Source: Gemmatimonadota bacterium
GTDB lineage: Bacteria; Gemmatimonadota; Gemmatimonadetes; Gemmatimonadales; GWC2-71-9
Direction of reading: 5' to 3'
DNA: 64,000 nt
Assembly (NCBI GenBank): GCA_016713785.1
Contig: JADJOM010000002.1
Location: 248,001 to 312,000 of the forward strand
Numbering within the stretch: the stretch's first letter is position 1; every line of letters starts with the position of its first letter. A program made the translations under genes and the position numbers. Under the pieces are notes generated by a model. That model saw only the letters and a program-made list of their open reading frames with translations. It searched no databases and was not told the DNA's origin. Shown in pieces: positions 52,034 to 61,800 of this stretch.

Positions 52034-54829
52034 TCAGTGTTTGGCCTCGAGCCAGTTGTCCCCGACCCCCACATCCACCACCAGCGGGACCTTGAGCTCC
52101 GCCGCCCCCTCCATATGCCGGCGCACCAGCGCCACCGCCTGGTCCACCGCGGCGGTCTCGGCCTCGAGGACCAGTTCGTCGTGCACCTGTAGCAACAACC
52201 GGGCCGGGAGCCTGGATTCGGCCAGGGCGGCGTGGATCCGGACCATGGCGACCTTGATCAGGTCGGCCGCCGACCCCTGGAGGGGCGTGTTCTGGGCCGT
52301 GCGCTCGGCGAAGGCCCGCAGGTTGAAGTTCTTCTCGTTGATCTCCGGGATGTAGCGCCGCCGGCCGAAGAGGGTCTCCACGTAGCCGTGCTCCCGGGCC
52401 AGCCGGACCTGCAGGTCGAGGTAGGCCCGGACCCCCGCGAAGCGCTCGAAGTACTGCTGGATGAAGGTCCGGGCCTCCTCCTGGGTGATGCCGAGCTGGC
52501 GGGAGAGGGCAAACGGCCCCTGGCCGTAGATGGTGCCGAAGTTGATGGTCTTGGCCCGGGCCCGCATCTCGCCGGTCACGTCAGGCAGGGGCACCCCGAA
52601 GATCACCGCCGCGGTCTGCCGGTGGATATCGTCGCCGGAGCGGAAGGCCGCGATGAAGGCGGGGTCCTCGGAGAGGTGCGCCATGAGGCGCAGCTCGATC
52701 TGCGAGTAGTCCGCGACCACGAAGCGGCACCCCGCGGCGGGCACGAAGCCCTTGCGGATCTCCTCGCCCCGGGGCGAGCGCACCGGGATGTTCTGCAGGT
52801 TGGGCTCGGACGAGGAGAGCCGGCCGGTGGCGGCGCCGGTCTGGTTGAAGCTGGTGTGGATGCGGCCGGTGGCGCGGTTCACCCGGGCGGGGAGCACGTC
52901 CACGTAGGTGCTCTTGAGCTTCTGCACCTCGCGGTACTCGAGAATGAGGCCCGGCACCTCGTGCCCCATGGCCGAGAGCTGCTCCAGCACGTCGGCGTCG
53001 GTGGAGGGGCCGGTCTTGGTCTTCTTGAGCACCGGCAGCTGCAGCTTCTCGAACAGCAGCGCGGCGAGCTGCTTCGGGGAGTTGAGGTTGACCGTGGCGC
53101 CGGCGGCCTGGGCGATCTTCGCCTCGAGCGCCACCAGGTCGGTGGTGAGCTCCACCGAGACCCGGCTGAACCGGGCGGCGTCGATGGCAATGCCGTCCCA
53201 CTCCATGTCCACGAGCACCGGCACCAGCGGCATCTCGAGGTCGCGCAGCAGCGGCTCGAGCCCCATCTCCCGCAGCGACGGCGCGAAGAACTGGTGCAGC
53301 GCCAGCACGGTGGCGCTGTCGGCCCCGCAGTACGCCGCCGCCTCCGGCACCGGCACCTCGGCGAAGGGGATCTGCGCCTTGCCCTTGCCGGTGAGGTCGG
53401 TGTAGCTCCGCATCCCGCGGCCCAGGTGCTCCAGGCTCAGGGTGTCGATGGCGTGGGAGCGGCGCCCCGGGTCGAGCACGAAGCTGGCGAGCATGGAGTC
53501 GTAGGCCGCGCCCGCCAGCTCCACGCCCGCCCGGCGCAGCACCTGCCAGTCGTACTTGAGGTTGTGCCCCGCCTTGGGCACCGCCGGGTCCTGCAGCAGC
53601 GCCACCAGCCCGGCGCAGGCGGGATCGGTGATCGGCGGCAGGTTGCGCACCGGGTCGGGGGCGGCGAGCTCCCCCGCCGGGGGCCGGTGGCCGAACGGCA
53701 GGTACCACACCTCGTCCGCCGCCGCCGCCAGCGACAGCCCGATCAGCTCGGCGTCGTGCGGCTCGAGCGAGCTGGTCTCGGTGTCGAGCGCCACCAGCGG
53801 CGCCCGCCGCAGCCGCTCCAGCAGCGCGGGCAGCGCCGCCGGGTCGTCGAGCACCGGCACCGCCATCCCCGGGGCGTCGGTCCCGGGCGCGGTGGGCGCC
53901 ACGGCCGCCGCCGGCGCCGCGGCGCCCTCGGCCGCGCCCTCCAGCCGCTTGGCCAGGGTGTAGAACTCGAGCTCGCTCACCACCCGCAGCAGCTCCGCCC
54001 GGTCCGGCTCCTGCTCCGCCAGCGCCGCGGGGTCGAGCGTCACGGGCACGTCGCGCTGGATGGTCACCAGCTGGCGGGAGAGCCGCGCGTCGGCGGCGTG
54101 CTGCTCCAGCGCCTCCCGCGCCCGCTTCCCCTTCACCTCGCCCGCGCGGCCCAGCATCGCCTCCAGGCTGCCGAACTGCGCCAGCAGCTCCACCGCGCCC
54201 TTGCTGCCGATGCCCTTCACCCCGGGCACGTTGTCGGAGGCGTCGCCCACCAGCGCCAGGTAGTCCACCACCTGCGCCGGCGGCACGCCGAGCCGGTCGG
54301 CGGCGTTGGCCTCGTCCACCCACAGCTCGTCCACCGCGCCGGGGCCGCCGCGGCCGGGGTTGAGCAGCGCCACCCGCGGGCCGATCAGCTGGTAGAAGTC
54401 CTTGTCGCCCGAGACCACCACCACCTGCCACCCCTGGTCTACCCCCAGCCGCGCCATGGTGCCGATGACGTCATCGGCCTCGTACCCCGGCACCGCCACC
54501 ACCGGCACCCGGAAGGCGCGCAGCAGCTGCTCGATCCGCACCACCGACCGGTCGAACTCGGCCTGCAGCTCGTCGTCGAGCTTCTCGCGGGTGGACTTGT
54601 ACTCGGGATAGAGCGCGGTGCGGAAGGAGTCGCCGGCGTCGTGCACCCAGGCCAGGTACTCCGGCCGGTACTTCTCCCGCAGCCGGAGCAGGAAGTTCAC
54701 CACCCCCCACGCGGCGGAGGTGTTCTCCCCGCGGGTGGTGCGGAGCGGCCGGGAGATGAGGGCGAAGAAGGCCCGGTAGATCAGGGCATAACCGTCGATG
54801 AGGAACAGCTGGGGGGGCGAATGCGGCAT
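52034..54829 (-). CDS. polA: DNA polymerase I
   Basis: A 931-residue family A polymerase for repair and Okazaki fragment processing. An N-terminal 5'-3' exonuclease domain (about 1-290), a 3'-5' exonuclease domain (about 340-530) and the polymerase domain (about 560-931) are all present. The proofreading site D-X-E is intact in LDTETSSL. Polymerase motifs A (DYSQIELRLMAH), B (RAKTINFGTIYGQG) and C (QVHDELVLE) are seen. It is downstream of the pilin start by 11 bp. Confidence 0.95.
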   Translation of the reverse strand: MPHSPPQLFLIDGYALIYRAFFALISRPLRTTRGENTSAAWGVVNFLLRLREKYRPEYLAWVHDAGDSFRTALYPEYKSTREKLDDELQAEFDRSVVRIEQLLRAFRVPVVAVPGYEADDVIGTMARLGVDQGWQVVVVSGDKDFYQLIGPRVALLNPGRGGPGAVDELWVDEANAADRLGVPPAQVVDYLALVGDASDNVPGVKGIGSKGAVELLAQFGSLEAMLGRAGEVKGKRAREALEQHAADARLSRQLVTIQRDVPVTLDPAALAEQEPDRAELLRVVSELEFYTLAKRLEGAAEGAAAPAAAVAPTAPGTDAPGMAVPVLDDPAALPALLERLRRAPLVALDTETSSLEPHDAELIGLSLAAAADEVWYLPFGHRPPAGELAAPDPVRNLPPITDPACAGLVALLQDPAVPKAGHNLKYDWQVLRRAGVELAGAAYDSMLASFVLDPGRRSHAIDTLSLEHLGRGMRSYTDLTGKGKAQIPFAEVPVPEAAAYCGADSATVLALHQFFAPSLREMGLEPLLRDLEMPLVPVLVDMEWDGIAIDAARFSRVSVELTTDLVALEAKIAQAAGATVNLNSPKQLAALLFEKLQLPVLKKTKTGPSTDADVLEQLSAMGHEVPGLILEYREVQKLKSTYVDVLPARVNRATGRIHTSFNQTGAATGRLSSSEPNLQNIPVRSPRGEEIRKGFVPAAGCRFVVADYSQIELRLMAHLSEDPAFIAAFRSGDDIHRQTAAVIFGVPLPDVTGEMRARAKTINFGTIYGQGPFALSRQLGITQEEARTFIQQYFERFAGVRAYLDLQVRLAREHGYVETLFGRRRYIPEINEKNFNLRAFAERTAQNTPLQGSAADLIKVAMVRIHAALAESRLPARLLLQVHDELVLEAETAAVDQAVALVRRHMEGAAELKVPLVVDVGVGDNWLEAKH

Positions 54830-54979
54830 GGACGGAATGTGCCGCCGCGACGCCGGGGGGGGTAGGGCGGGGAGGAGACGACGGGAAACGGGAAGCGGGA
54901 AGCGGGAAGCGGAACGAACGGGGCGACGGGGCCTGCGCCCCTGGTCTACGCCGTCCGGTCCCGCGTCCCGCGGCCTGTC
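54830..54979. other. Purine-rich intergenic repeats
   Basis: A run of GGGAAAC/GGGAAGC heptamers at 54883-54914. No gene. Confidence 0.5.
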
Positions 54980-56329
54980 TCAGTCCGCCTGGCGCGACAG
55001 CCGCGCCACCACCCGCTCGAGCTCCGCGCGCGAGCCGGGGGTCAGGCGGTAGCGGCTGAAGCCGGTCTCGTCGACGAAGTAGAGCACCAGCTGGTAGCCG
55101 GTGTAGCCCCAGCGGATCAGGCGGCCTTCGCTGGCGGGGCTCGCGTCGAAGATCTCGTCGGGCTCGCCGAGGCGGATGTAGACCTCGCCCCGGTCGGTGC
55201 GCCAGCCGGCCACGCCCTCGTCGCGGAAGCGCAGGTTGGCGCGGGCCAGGCGGGCAAAGTAGAGGTCGAGCGCCTCATTGGCGGGAGTGGCGCTGTTGGG
55301 ATCGGAGGCGCGGTAGAACCGCTTCCAGGCGTCGCCCCGCTCGGCGGCGGGCGCCTTGCGCAGCGAGTCGAGGCCGGGCGAGGGGGTGAAGAAGCGGAGC
55401 AGCGCCACCAGGTCCTCGAAGTTGGTGACCACCCAGCCCTGGGAGAACGAGACCACGGCGATGGTGCTGTCCTGCGCCGGGCCGCTCCCCACCACGATGT
55501 GCAGCTCGCCGAGCGGGGCGGAGTCGGGGGTGAAGCGGATGAGCGCGCTCTCCACGGCCTGGCCGCCGGCAAAGCGCAGCGAGTCGGTGCGGATGACGCT
55601 GTCGCGCATGTCGCGGAGCACCACGGGAACGGTGGTGGGCCCGGTGAGCCCGTAGGCCTCGACGTAGGCCGCGGCGGTGTCGCCGCCGTAGGCCACGGTG
55701 CCGCGCGGGTTGAGGATCACGGCGAGCGGCGCCTCGCGGGTGCCGCGCCCCGAGGACTGGTACACCAGCCGCGGCGCCGAGACGCTGCCCGGCGCGAAGG
55801 CCGGCGCCTGGTACACCGCCTCGGCCCGGCCGGTCCGGGCGCCGAGCTGGTCGATCACCAGCAGCACCACCCGGTAGCTGCCCGGCGCGAGGGTGAGACC
55901 GTCCTGGTACAGCACGCTCTCGTCGTTGCGCTGGGTCTCGGCAAACGTCCCCACCCGCACCGTCTGGTCCTTGGCGGAGACGACCGTGGCCCCGCCGCCC
56001 ACCGGCGTGGCGGAGAACTCCACCCGGTAGCGGGCCGCGAAGGCGTCGCCGTCCTTCTGGAAGGCCAGGCTGCGGCTCTCGAGCGAGAGGCCCATCAGCG
56101 CGACGGTGGAGTCGCCGGGGCCGCCGAAGAAGCCCACCTCGGCCACGAAGGGAAGCGGCGGGCCGGCGGTGAGCCGTCCCAGCCGCCGGTAGACGGTGGT
56201 GAGGTCCAGCATCTGGGTCAGGGTCTGGCCCTGATTGGGCTGCGGCTGGCTGCCCACGCGGCCCCAGGAACCACAGCCGGTGAGCGCGAGGGCGAGCAGG
56301 GCAGCGACGGCGGCAGTGGGTCGGGGCAT
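54980..56329 (-). CDS. GWxTD-domain lipoprotein
   Basis: About 449 residues with a lipobox (LALTGCGSW, Cys near 19). The C-terminal part carries the GWxTD signature in VAGWRTDRGEVYIRLGEPDEI near residue 382. GWxTD proteins are found in Bacteroidota-FCB and related phyla and are of unknown function. The N-terminal half has beta-sandwich repeats. TAAGCT lies 8 nt before the second ATG (56329), which I prefer over 56332. It is divergent from the kinase at 56418. Confidence 0.85.
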   Translation of the reverse strand: MPRPTAAVAALLALALTGCGSWGRVGSQPQPNQGQTLTQMLDLTTVYRRLGRLTAGPPLPFVAEVGFFGGPGDSTVALMGLSLESRSLAFQKDGDAFAARYRVEFSATPVGGGATVVSAKDQTVRVGTFAETQRNDESVLYQDGLTLAPGSYRVVLLVIDQLGARTGRAEAVYQAPAFAPGSVSAPRLVYQSSGRGTREAPLAVILNPRGTVAYGGDTAAAYVEAYGLTGPTTVPVVLRDMRDSVIRTDSLRFAGGQAVESALIRFTPDSAPLGELHIVVGSGPAQDSTIAVVSFSQGWVVTNFEDLVALLRFFTPSPGLDSLRKAPAAERGDAWKRFYRASDPNSATPANEALDLYFARLARANLRFRDEGVAGWRTDRGEVYIRLGEPDEIFDASPASEGRLIRWGYTGYQLVLYFVDETGFSRYRLTPGSRAELERVVARLSRQAD

Positions 56330-56337
56330 CATGACCT

Positions 56338-56343
56338 AGCTTA
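56338..56343 (-). promoter_or_regulatory. -10-like element TAAGCT for the GWxTD lipoprotein
   Basis: On the minus strand, TAAGCT is 5 nt before ATG 56332 and 8 nt before ATG 56329. Confidence 0.45.
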
Positions 56344-56401
56344 GTGATCGTGGTGGAAGAGCGTCAAGCAACGGCTGCTTGCTCCCCCATTGGAGCGGGA
56401 C

Positions 56402-56407
56402 TAGCTT
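56402..56407 (+). promoter_or_regulatory. -10-like element TAGCTT for the kinase
   Basis: TAGCTT lies 10 nt before ATG 56418. The preceding GACTAGCTT resembles GACCTAGCTT at 56333, giving the divergent promoters a similar core. Confidence 0.45.
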
Positions 56408-56417
56408 GGAGCATCCC

Positions 56418-57305
56418 ATGAGTCAGGACAGCCTCATCGGCCGGACGATCGCCGGGTACCGCCTCCTCGCCCACGTGGGTGAGGGCGGGACGGCCACCGT
56501 CTACAAGGCCGAACACCCCGAGACCGGCATCGCCGCCGTGAAGGTCCTGCGCACCCGCCTGGCGCAGGACCCGGTGGCCATCAAGCGCTTCCTGCGCGAG
56601 GCGGAGTTCGGCACGCGCGTCAACCACCCGAACATCGTCAAGACGTACACCTACGGCCAGACCGAGGACCTGTACTACCTCGCCATGGAGTGGGTCGAGG
56701 GCGAGGCGCTCGAGAAGTTCGCCATCCGCTCCGGGCAGCTGGCCCCCGCCCTGGTGAGCCACATCATCGAGCAGATCGGCGGGGCGCTCACCGCGGCGCA
56801 CGGCCAGGGAATCATCCACCGGGACCTCAAGCCCGCCAACATCCAGTACAACCCCGAGACCCAGCGCGCGGTCCTGCTCGACTTCGGCATCGCCCGCGAC
56901 GCCGACCTCAAGCCCGAGGAGCGGCTCACCCGCACCGGGTTCTTCGTGGGCACCCTGCAGTACGTGGCCCCCGAGGCGCTCTCCGGCGAGCTGGTCAGCG
57001 AGCAGGCCGACGTCTACAGCCTGGCCACGATCGCCTACTACCTGCTCACCAGCGCCCTGCCCTACAACGGTCGCTCCCCCCGGGAGCTGTTCCAGCAGCT
57101 GCTCACCCAGCCGCCCACCCCGCTCAACCAGGCGGTGAAGGGGCTCAAGTTCCCGGTGGCCGTGGAAGAGGCTATCATGGCCGGCCTGGAACGCGACCTG
57201 GGCAAGCGCAGCAAGACGGTTGACGAGTTCACCGCCAGACTTTGCACCGCGCTGCGCCAGGGCGGCGAGCGCAAGAGCTTCCTCAAGAGCCTCTTCGGCA
57301 AATGA
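56418..57305 (+). CDS. Serine/threonine protein kinase, cytosolic
   Basis: A 295-residue Hanks-type kinase without a membrane segment. The catalytic Lys is K42 in AAVKVLR, the HRD motif is H134-R-D136, and DFG is D155-F-G. The activation loop ends in GTLQYVAPEAL. All residues for activity are present. Its stop overlaps the pyrE start (ATGA), so the two are probably co-translated. Its targets are unknown. Confidence 0.9.
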   Translation: MSQDSLIGRTIAGYRLLAHVGEGGTATVYKAEHPETGIAAVKVLRTRLAQDPVAIKRFLREAEFGTRVNHPNIVKTYTYGQTEDLYYLAMEWVEGEALEKFAIRSGQLAPALVSHIIEQIGGALTAAHGQGIIHRDLKPANIQYNPETQRAVLLDFGIARDADLKPEERLTRTGFFVGTLQYVAPEALSGELVSEQADVYSLATIAYYLLTSALPYNGRSPRELFQQLLTQPPTPLNQAVKGLKFPVAVEEAIMAGLERDLGKRSKTVDEFTARLCTALRQGGERKSFLKSLFGK

Positions 57306-57856
57306 CCACCGCGGATTCCGCCGCGCTCGACCGACTGCTGCTGGCGCGGTCCGTCAAGCGGGGCCACTTCGTGCTGGCCTCCGGCCGCACCTCCACGTTC
57401 TACATCGATTGCCGGCTCACCACCATGGCCGCCGAGGGGCTGGTGCTCATCGGCCAGCTGGGGCTCGCCGCCCTGCGCGAGGCCGGCTGGGCGCCCCGCA
57501 GCATCGGCGGGCTCACCATGGGCGCCGACCCGGTGGCCTACGCCATCGCCGCCGCCAGCGCGGGCCGCCCCCCGATCCTCGATGCCTTCAGCGTCCGCAA
57601 GGAAGCCAAGGCCCACGGCACCGGCCGCCGGGTGGAGGGGAACTTCACCGCCGGCGACGCCGTGGTGGTGGTCGAGGACGTGATCACCACCGGCGGCTCC
57701 GCCCTCAAGGCCATCGAGGCCATCCGCGAGGAGGGCGGCACCGTGCTGGGCGTGCTGGCCGTGGTCGATCGCGAGGAGGGGGGCCGGGCCACCCTCGAGG
57801 CTGCCGGTCACACGGTAGTTGCGCTGACGACCTCCACCCGCCTGGGCCTCAAGTAG
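57302..57856 (+). CDS. pyrE: Orotate phosphoribosyltransferase
   Basis: PyrE adds orotate to PRPP to make OMP. The PRPP-binding motif VVVVEDVITTGGSALK is near residue 122, and the N-terminal FVLASGRTSTFYIDCR is typical. The 184-residue length is usual. It starts at ATG 57302, overlapping the kinase stop by 4 bp. It is not linked to other pyrimidine genes here. It ends 16 bp before the convergent AraC gene. Confidence 0.93.
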   Translation: MTTADSAALDRLLLARSVKRGHFVLASGRTSTFYIDCRLTTMAAEGLVLIGQLGLAALREAGWAPRSIGGLTMGADPVAYAIAAASAGRPPILDAFSVRKEAKAHGTGRRVEGNFTAGDAVVVVEDVITTGGSALKAIEAIREEGGTVLGVLAVVDREEGGRATLEAAGHTVVALTTSTRLGLK

Positions 57857-57872
57857 GCCGGTCCCGCCACGC

Positions 57873-58754
57873 TCACCGCTTCCCGCCCCGGGCCAGGGGC
57901 CGGAAGCGCCGCCACACCTCCCGGTAGGGCTCCACCATCAGCACCAGGAACCGGTCCAGCGCCGCGTCGAAGGGAAAGCGCCGGCGCAGCTCGGACGTGG
58001 TGATCCCCATCAAGCCCCGCACATGCCGGCCGAGACTCTGGGGAGACGAGTAGTCGAGCCGGTAGGCCACGTCGGCGACGGTGTAGCCCTGGCGCTCGAA
58101 GAGCAGGGTGGCGTGCACCAGCCGCATGGCGGCGAGGTAGCTCTTGGGGCTGGGGAGCCCGGCGCGACCGAAGCGGGACATGAGCGTGGTGGAGGGGATG
58201 CCGAGCTGGGCGGCGAACTGGAGCGCGGTGGGAACCTCGGGGGCCAGGCGGATGAGCGCCTCGAAGAAGAGCCGGGTGTCTGGGGGGATGTCGTCGCCGA
58301 GGGCGGCAAGGACGGGGCCCTGGATGCGGGCGGCGTCGCGGGTGGCGGGCTGGCCCAGCAGGCTGCGCAGCCGGTGCCAGCCCTCGGGGCCGGTGACGTC
58401 GATGACCTGGCGGACCCCGCTCGCGCCGAGGTGCAGCAGCACCTCCGAGCCGCGGGGGTCGTGGCTGCTGACCAGGGCCACGGTGGGGATGCCGGGGAAG
58501 CCGCGCACCAGCTGGCCCAGGGAGTCGAACTGCTGCTCGGGGCACTGGTGCACCGAGACCAGCACGGCATCCACCGGGCGCTCCCGGACGGCGCGGATGG
58601 CCTCCGGGATGGACTCGCGGTGCACCAGCGAGAACCAGCCGGTGCCCGCGGCCTCCACCCGGGGCCGTTCCTCGGGCCGGAGCACGGTGGCAACGATGGG
58701 GGCGGTGGGGCGTGGGGGCATGGCGGCATCCGGTCGGGAGATGGCCGCCAGCAT
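57873..58754 (-). CDS. AraC-type regulator with receiver-like N-terminus
   Basis: The 293-residue protein ends in an AraC/XylS HTH (about residues 175-275), including YTVADVAYRLDYSSPQSLGRHV. The N-terminal 130 residues resemble a receiver domain (VDAVLVSVHQCPEQQ; TVALVSSHDPRGSE) but lack the acidic pocket and phosphoacceptor Asp. It may be a pseudo-receiver sensing something other than phosphorylation. M1 at 58754 or M12 at 58721 could be the start. Confidence 0.82.
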   Translation of the reverse strand: MLAAISRPDAAMPPRPTAPIVATVLRPEERPRVEAAGTGWFSLVHRESIPEAIRAVRERPVDAVLVSVHQCPEQQFDSLGQLVRGFPGIPTVALVSSHDPRGSEVLLHLGASGVRQVIDVTGPEGWHRLRSLLGQPATRDAARIQGPVLAALGDDIPPDTRLFFEALIRLAPEVPTALQFAAQLGIPSTTLMSRFGRAGLPSPKSYLAAMRLVHATLLFERQGYTVADVAYRLDYSSPQSLGRHVRGLMGITTSELRRRFPFDAALDRFLVLMVEPYREVWRRFRPLARGGKR

Positions 58755-58885
58755 ACGGTGGAGTGCTCAACCCTCGTTCAATCGCGGCACGGCGCAGGGT
58801 GCAACCTTCATGGGGCCCGGCGCGTCAGGCCCGGAGGGGACCCGTCCACCGGGGGGCCCCCGTAGGCGTCTCCCGTCTCCCGACC

Positions 58886-58891
58886 TAAGTT
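58886..58891 (+). promoter_or_regulatory. -10-like element TAAGTT for the large kinase
   Basis: TAAGTT lies 7 nt before ATG 58899. Confidence 0.5.
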
Positions 58892-58898
58892 CAGGACC

Positions 58899-61800
58899 AT
58901 GACCGAGCCGCCGGAACTGATGGCCCGCCTGCAGGCGGCGCTGGGAGCGCAGTACCGCCTCGAGCGGGCGTTGGGCCACGGCGGCATGGGCGTGGTCTTC
59001 CTGGCGCGCGACACCACCCTCGACCGCCCCGTGGCGGTGAAGGTGGTCCATCCCGAACTCGCGGTCCACACCACCATCACCGAGCGGTTCCTGGCCGAGG
59101 CGCGCATGATCGCGCGGCTGCGGCATCCCGGCATCGTGGCGGTGCACACCGCCGGCGAGGCGACCGGGGTCTTCTACTACGTGATGGACTACGTCCCCGG
59201 CGAGAGCCTGCGGCAGCGGCTGCAGCGCGAGGGGGCGCTGCCGGTGGACCAGGTGCAGCGCATCGTGGCCGACCTGGCCGACGCGCTCGATGCCGCGGGC
59301 CGGGCCGGGCTGGTGCACCGCGACGTGAAGCCGGAGAACATCCTGCTGGATGAGGGCTCCGGCCGCGCCATGCTGGCCGACTTCGGTATTGCGCGGGTGA
59401 TGGCGGGCGAGGTCGATGGCGCCCGCACGGCGCAGGGCGTGGCGGTGGGCACCCCCACCTACATGAGCCCCGAGCAGGCCGCGGGGGAGCAGGTGGACGC
59501 CCGCAGCGACCTCTACGCCCTCGGCGTGGTGGCGTACGAGATGCTCACCGGCCGGCCGCCCTTCCGCGCCGAGAATGCGGCGGCGGTGGCCTCCAAGCAC
59601 CTGGCCGAGGTGGCGGCGCCGGTGGCGGGGAAGCGCCCCGAGACCCCGGCGGCACTGGCGCACGCGGTGACCCGGGCGCTCGAGAAGGATCCGGCGCGGC
59701 GGTGGCAGACCGGCGCCGAGATGCGGAACGCGGTGCAGGGGATCACCAGCGCGCCGGTGGCGCCCCGCCGGGGCCGCCGCGTCGGGCTGGCGGCGGCGGC
59801 GCTGGGCCTGGCGCTGCTGGTGGTCGGCTTCCTGGCGCTCCGGCCCGGCGGGCCGCCCGAGGGGGTCAACCCGCGGCACTCGATCCTGGTGCTGCCGTTC
59901 GACAACCAGCGGCAGGACCCGGCGGTGGAGTGGCTGCGCGACGGCAGCGTGAGCATGCTGGCGCTCAACCTGTCGCAGTGGACCGACCTCACGGTGGTGG
60001 ACCACGAGCGGCTGCACGACCTGCTGGCCCGCCGCAAGCTCGACGCCCGCGCCCCCCTCGGCCTCGAGATGGCGCGCCGGCTGGCCCGCGACGCCGGCGC
60101 CTGGACCGTGGTGCTGGGGGAGTTCACCCGGGTGGGCGACTCGCTGCACCTGCTGGCGCGGGTGTTCGACGTCTCGAGCGGCGCGCGCGTGGACGCCGCC
60201 GAGGTCCATGGCCGCCCCGGCGACGACGCGCGGCCGCTCTTCGACCAGCTGGCGGCGCGCCTGCTCAACATCTCCGGCGCGCCGGCCGGGATGACCGCCG
60301 ACCTGGCCCGGGTGACGACGCCGTCCATCGAGGCGTACCGTGCGTACCTGACGGGGGTGGACGAGCTCAACCGCTGGAACCTGGGCGCGGCGGAGGACGG
60401 CTTCCGCCACGCGGTGGAGGCCGACAGCACCTTCGGGCTCGCGTATTACAAGCTCTCGCTCACCCGGGGCTGGCGGACCGGGCCCGCCGATTCGCTGGGC
60501 CTGGTCTCGATCCAGCGCGCCACCCGCTTCGCGGAGCGGCTGCCCGAGCACGACCGCGCGATGATCGCCGCCTACCGGCACTTCCTCGAGGGCGATTACA
60601 CCCGGGGCCAGGCCGCGTACGGGGCGCTGCTGGCCAAGGACTCCACCGACGCCGACGCCTGGTACGGGCTGGGCGACGCCTGGTTCCACGACACCGCCAC
60701 GGCCAACGTCGCGGCGCGGATGACCCGCTCGCTGCGCGCCTTCAAGCGCACCCTCGCGCTCGACCCGGAGTACTTCCTGGCCTTCGAGCACCTGGCGTGG
60801 ATCTATCGCCAGGCGGCGCAGGACCAGCCGTTCATGGCGCTGCTGCCCAACGACTCCCTGGTGCCGGCGGAGCGGGAGGGGGGCCGGCCGGCGCTCGACT
60901 CCTTTGCGCTGGCGCAGGCGGTGCGCCGGGCCCGCACCGACGGCATCACCAGCGCGCGCGACTGGATGGCGCGGCAGCCGGAGAACGGGCACGCGCAGAA
61001 CGCGCTGCTCTATGCCCTGCTCGCCGCGGACGACCGGGCCCAGGCGCTGCGGGAGATGGACCGGCTCCGGCTGGCGCCCGAGGGCCGCGACCGGGCCGAC
61101 CTCCCCTTCCTCCGGGGACGGGTGCTCGCCGCCACCGGCGAGGCCCGCGAGGCACTCAGCACCGTGGCCGGCGCGCTCGACACCCTCACCGCGGCCGACT
61201 TCGACGTGACCCGGCTGCCCATCGAGGCGGTGGGCGAGGTGGCGGGGGGCGCCAACCTGCTGGGCTACGCGGGCAAGGTGGAGCTGGCGGGCCGGAGCCT
61301 CTCGCTCGCGGCGGAGGTGAGCGCGGACTACCTCCCCGCGGCGCCGCAGTCCCAGCGGCTGGGCCGCCGCACGCTGTACGACTACCTGCTGCAGAGCCAC
61401 CTGTTCACGGCGCTGGGCGCGCCGGCGGCCCGGCTGCAGCCGCTGTGGGACGACGTGGCCGACAGCGCGCGCCGCGCGCCCCGCGGCACCCGCGCGATGA
61501 TCGTCAACTTCGGCTGGGCGGCGGCGATGGGGCTCTTCCTGCAGGACCCCTCCAACCCGCGCCCGCTCGAGGAGCTGCAGGCCCTCGACGGCAACCCGAC
61601 GCCGCCCGAGCTGCAGGCCCTCAGCGCCCTCGACCGGGGCGACTCGACCCGGGCCCGCGCCCTGCTCACGCTCCCCGACTCCGCCACCCCGGCGATCTAC
61701 CACAAGCGCCCCCAGTGGTGGGGCTACCGCCGGATGATCGCGGCCCACGCCTGGCACGCCCTGGGGGACGACACCCGCGCCCTGGCCTCGCTCGAGATCT

